DNA from: Candidatus Gerdarchaeota archaeon
GTDB lineage: Archaea > Asgardarchaeota > Heimdallarchaeia > JABLTI01
DNA: 6,412 nucleotides
Reading direction: 5' to 3'
Assembly: GCA_016839405.1 (NCBI GenBank)
Contig: JAEOUJ010000096.1
Span: 1-6,412, forward strand
Position numbers and translations under genes: made by a program. Positions 4,832 through 6,412 of the stretch are shown piece by piece. A model generated the notes under the pieces. The model did not search any database, had not been told where the DNA came from, and saw nothing but the letters and a program-made list of their open reading frames with translations. How positions within the stretch are numbered: the stretch's first letter is position 1; every line of letters starts with the position of its first letter.

Positions 4832-6226
4832 TTATTCTGAATTTTCTATATCATCATTAATTTTTTCTATATCAGTGGATTCTTGATTTTTACCAATACC
4901 TTCTGAAGTAAATTCAATTGTTTTGGGTTTCTTTTCTTTCCTACGTTTCGTTTCTTTTGGTGATATCTCTACTTTCTCTTTAGATTCTTTTTCTTCATCC
5001 TCTATTTTCTTTTTAAATTCGGGCAATCCTTCCATAACATAAACGAAAATCACAAATCCTATAACTGCTGCAATAACCAAAGACCCAACTGCAATTTTCC
5101 ATGTTTTCCAATAATTTGGTAATCTACCAGCTGCTTGCATTTCATCTAGCCAAGCAAATGAAGACATTTTTGGATCGCCTGTAGGAGTGAATAAACCAGC
5201 TGTAGCATGAACTTCCAAAAATGGACTAAAATAAGCACTTAGATAACCAGGAGGATAATCAAAGATAGAATACCAACAAACAAATTCTAGTTTATCATCA
5301 TATAACTCAATGAAATTAAATAAATGTTTTACAAAACTTGCTTGATAATATTCAGAACTACCAGCACGGCTGTCAGAGATTGTATAAGTATTAGTTATTG
5401 CAATTTTTTTACTTGTTAAATTAGCAAATGAAGAATATCTCTCTAAAACTCCTGATTCATCTAATTGAGTTAAATAACCAAAATTATCAGTGAAAATTCT
5501 ACTTGAAATAGCAAATATATCACAAGTATTGTTGAAAAGAGAAATTATTGCTTCAATATTAATCAGATCAATTGGTGGTTGGTATCTGAAAATTGTTAAA
5601 ACTTTTGTATCAGAATAATTAGTTTTCACGAAATCATACATCTGTTCACATAAATCGATATAATCCATAAGCATTACAGTGTTGTTCATAGTTTCAGTTT
5701 CATAATCAAAATAAGTTTCAAAGAAACCATTAATCTCATTACCAAAACTAACATAATCTAATTCCATACCACCAATAAGTAAATTAGCAAATTTCTTTAA
5801 AGGTTCAACGACAGCGGTATCATTAAATCTAACAATTGCTTCTGAAGCATTAGTATAAGATTGAAAATTATAATCAATTGGTAATGCTGATGAATTACTA
5901 CTGATAATACTAAGTGCTAATGATTTTGAAAACTCGGGATATCTATTAAGATATAATTGATCCCATTCCAAAATAGGTGTTAATGTCAAATTCAAGAAAT
6001 CCCATCTATATTCACGATGTTCAATTTGGCACCCCATTTCTTTGGCTTTAGCATAACCCATATCAGTCATTTCTGAAGCACCAATCAGACCATTTATTGC
6101 TGTGAAACCAATTTTTACATCTTCTGCGTAACCTTGTGTTGAAGTAGGAAAGGTAGAGGATATTATGAGTGATGGTAGGAAAAGAGTGGAAAGGAAAATG
6201 ATTAGTAAATATTTAGAATATTTCAT
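4832..6226 (-). CDS. Membrane-anchored extracellular protein with glycoside hydrolase-like (clan GH-A type) domain
   Basis: 464 residues. A signal peptide or N-terminal anchor lies at about 1-34 (KYLLIIFLSTLFLPSLIIS). The ectodomain (about 35-372) reads like a TIM-barrel glycosidase. SFGNEIN (160-166) gives the strand-4 Asn-Glu acid/base pair (N163, E164). KKIAITNTYT (273-282) sits where clan GH-A enzymes have the strand-7 nucleophile (usually ITE). FVCWYSIFDYP (315-325) and GLFTPTGDPKMSSFAWL (344-360) match the final strands. At the expected nucleophile position stands N279, so it may be a binding protein or pseudoenzyme. A membrane helix (about 378-398) is followed by a highly charged tail of about 65 residues. 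All eight N-glycosylation sequons (79, 111, 126, 135, 181, 203, 232, 269) are in the ectodomain, agreeing with an outward orientation. AGGTGAT at 6233-6239 is 6 bases from the ATG and overlaps the stop of the upstream gene, so the two are cotranslated. Family number and sugar substrate are unknown. Confidence 0.8.
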   Translation of the reverse strand: MKYSKYLLIIFLSTLFLPSLIISSTFPTSTQGYAEDVKIGFTAINGLIGASEMTDMGYAKAKEMGCQIEHREYRWDFLNLTLTPILEWDQLYLNRYPEFSKSLALSIISSNSSALPIDYNFQSYTNASEAIVRFNDTAVVEPLKKFANLLIGGMELDYVSFGNEINGFFETYFDYETETMNNTVMLMDYIDLCEQMYDFVKTNYSDTKVLTIFRYQPPIDLINIEAIISLFNNTCDIFAISSRIFTDNFGYLTQLDESGVLERYSSFANLTSKKIAITNTYTISDSRAGSSEYYQASFVKHLFNFIELYDDKLEFVCWYSIFDYPPGYLSAYFSPFLEVHATAGLFTPTGDPKMSSFAWLDEMQAAGRLPNYWKTWKIAVGSLVIAAVIGFVIFVYVMEGLPEFKKKIEDEEKESKEKVEISPKETKRRKEKKPKTIEFTSEGIGKNQESTDIEKINDDIENSE

Positions 6227-6232
6227 TCAGTT

Positions 6233-6239
6233 ATCACCT
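6233..6239 (-). promoter_or_regulatory. Strong ribosome binding site overlapping the upstream stop codon
   Basis: AGGTGAT on the minus strand, 6 bases before the ATG at 6226, is the best Shine-Dalgarno match in the window. Its TGA (6236-6234) is the stop codon of the upstream gene, which suggests translational coupling. Confidence 0.75.
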
Positions 6240-6410
6240 GCGCCTTTTGCTAGAATCTTTTGATTTAGGCGATTTTTTCTTTGCTATAGTAATTTTTGAT
6301 TTACTTTTAGGTTCTAATTCAATTGATCCAACAATTTTCTTTTTCTGACTTGGTTTCTTGGAATCAAATTCTATTAGCCTGCTATCAGTTTTAATGGCTG
6401 TTGCTTCTTT
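6234..6410 (-). CDS. C-terminus of an unidentified lysine-rich protein (5' end outside window)
   Basis: The only open minus-strand frame from the right edge gives 58 residues ending at the TGA at 6236-6234. It is polar and very basic (RLIEFDSKKPSQKKKIVG near residues 11-28, then SPKSKDSSKRRR at the end) and looks disordered. It resembles a cytoplasmic tail or a nucleic-acid or membrane-contacting tail rather than a folded domain. The downstream gene starts 7 bases after its stop, so both lie in one operon. The gene's identity cannot be read from this fragment. The tail shares the general character of the charged tail of its downstream neighbour, including an I-E-F-x-S motif. Confidence 0.7.
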   Translation of the reverse strand, partial: KEATAIKTDSRLIEFDSKKPSQKKKIVGSIELEPKSKSKITIAKKKSPKSKDSSKRRR

Positions 6411-6412
6411 CA

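Noticed and set aside
1..6412. CRISPR array, tRNA, rRNA, insertion sequence or attachment site
   Set aside because: I looked for spaced direct repeats, tRNA-like arms, transposase motifs and terminal repeats and found none.

Overview
The window is AT-rich DNA (roughly one third G+C by eye) from what is very probably an Asgard archaeon. The evidence is a same-strand cluster coding for three recognisable ESCRT proteins: a UEV/steadiness-box protein of the Vps23/TSG101 type, a two-domain Vps28, and an EAP30-family Vps22/SNF8-type ESCRT-II subunit. Such proteins encoded in short, Shine-Dalgarno-led, operon-like genes are characteristic of Asgard archaea. Archaeal translation signals (GAGG and AGGTGAT boxes, TTG and GTG starts) and TATA-like elements agree. 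I cannot fix the Asgard class from this sequence.

Layout. Bases 3-782 (+) hold the C-terminal half of a major-facilitator transporter cut by the left edge. It converges, with an 11-base overlap, on an oligopeptide/dipeptide ABC-transporter ATPase of the DppF/OppF type (772-1866, -). A 9-bp inverted repeat covers the two stop codons. An AT-rich divergent region (1867-2191) separates the ATPase from the ESCRT cluster. It holds a duplicated TATA-like element for the ATPase and an inverted repeat in front of the ESCRT genes. The cluster at 2192-4749 (+) runs vps23-like, vps28, an unrecognised 107-residue all-helical protein, then vps22-like. An 82-base T/A-rich convergent spacer follows. On the minus strand then come a signal-peptide protein with a glycosidase-like ectodomain, one membrane anchor and a charged cytoplasmic tail (4832-6226), and the lysine-rich C-terminus of a further gene (6234-6410). 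The last two are almost certainly cotranscribed.

How the genes work together. By homology, the UEV protein would recognise ubiquitinated cargo. Its steadiness box and the Vps28 N-terminal hairpin would form an ESCRT-I headpiece. The Vps28 C-terminal domain would hand over to ESCRT-II, represented here by the Vps22-like protein with its basic N-terminal helix. Vps25, ESCRT-III, Vps4 and ubiquitin genes are not in the window. The 107-residue protein sits exactly between ESCRT-I and ESCRT-II genes and is the best candidate for an undescribed component. The second point of interest is the membrane-anchored glycosidase-like protein, which keeps the Asn-Glu acid/base pair of clan GH-A but seems to have Asn where the nucleophile Glu is expected.
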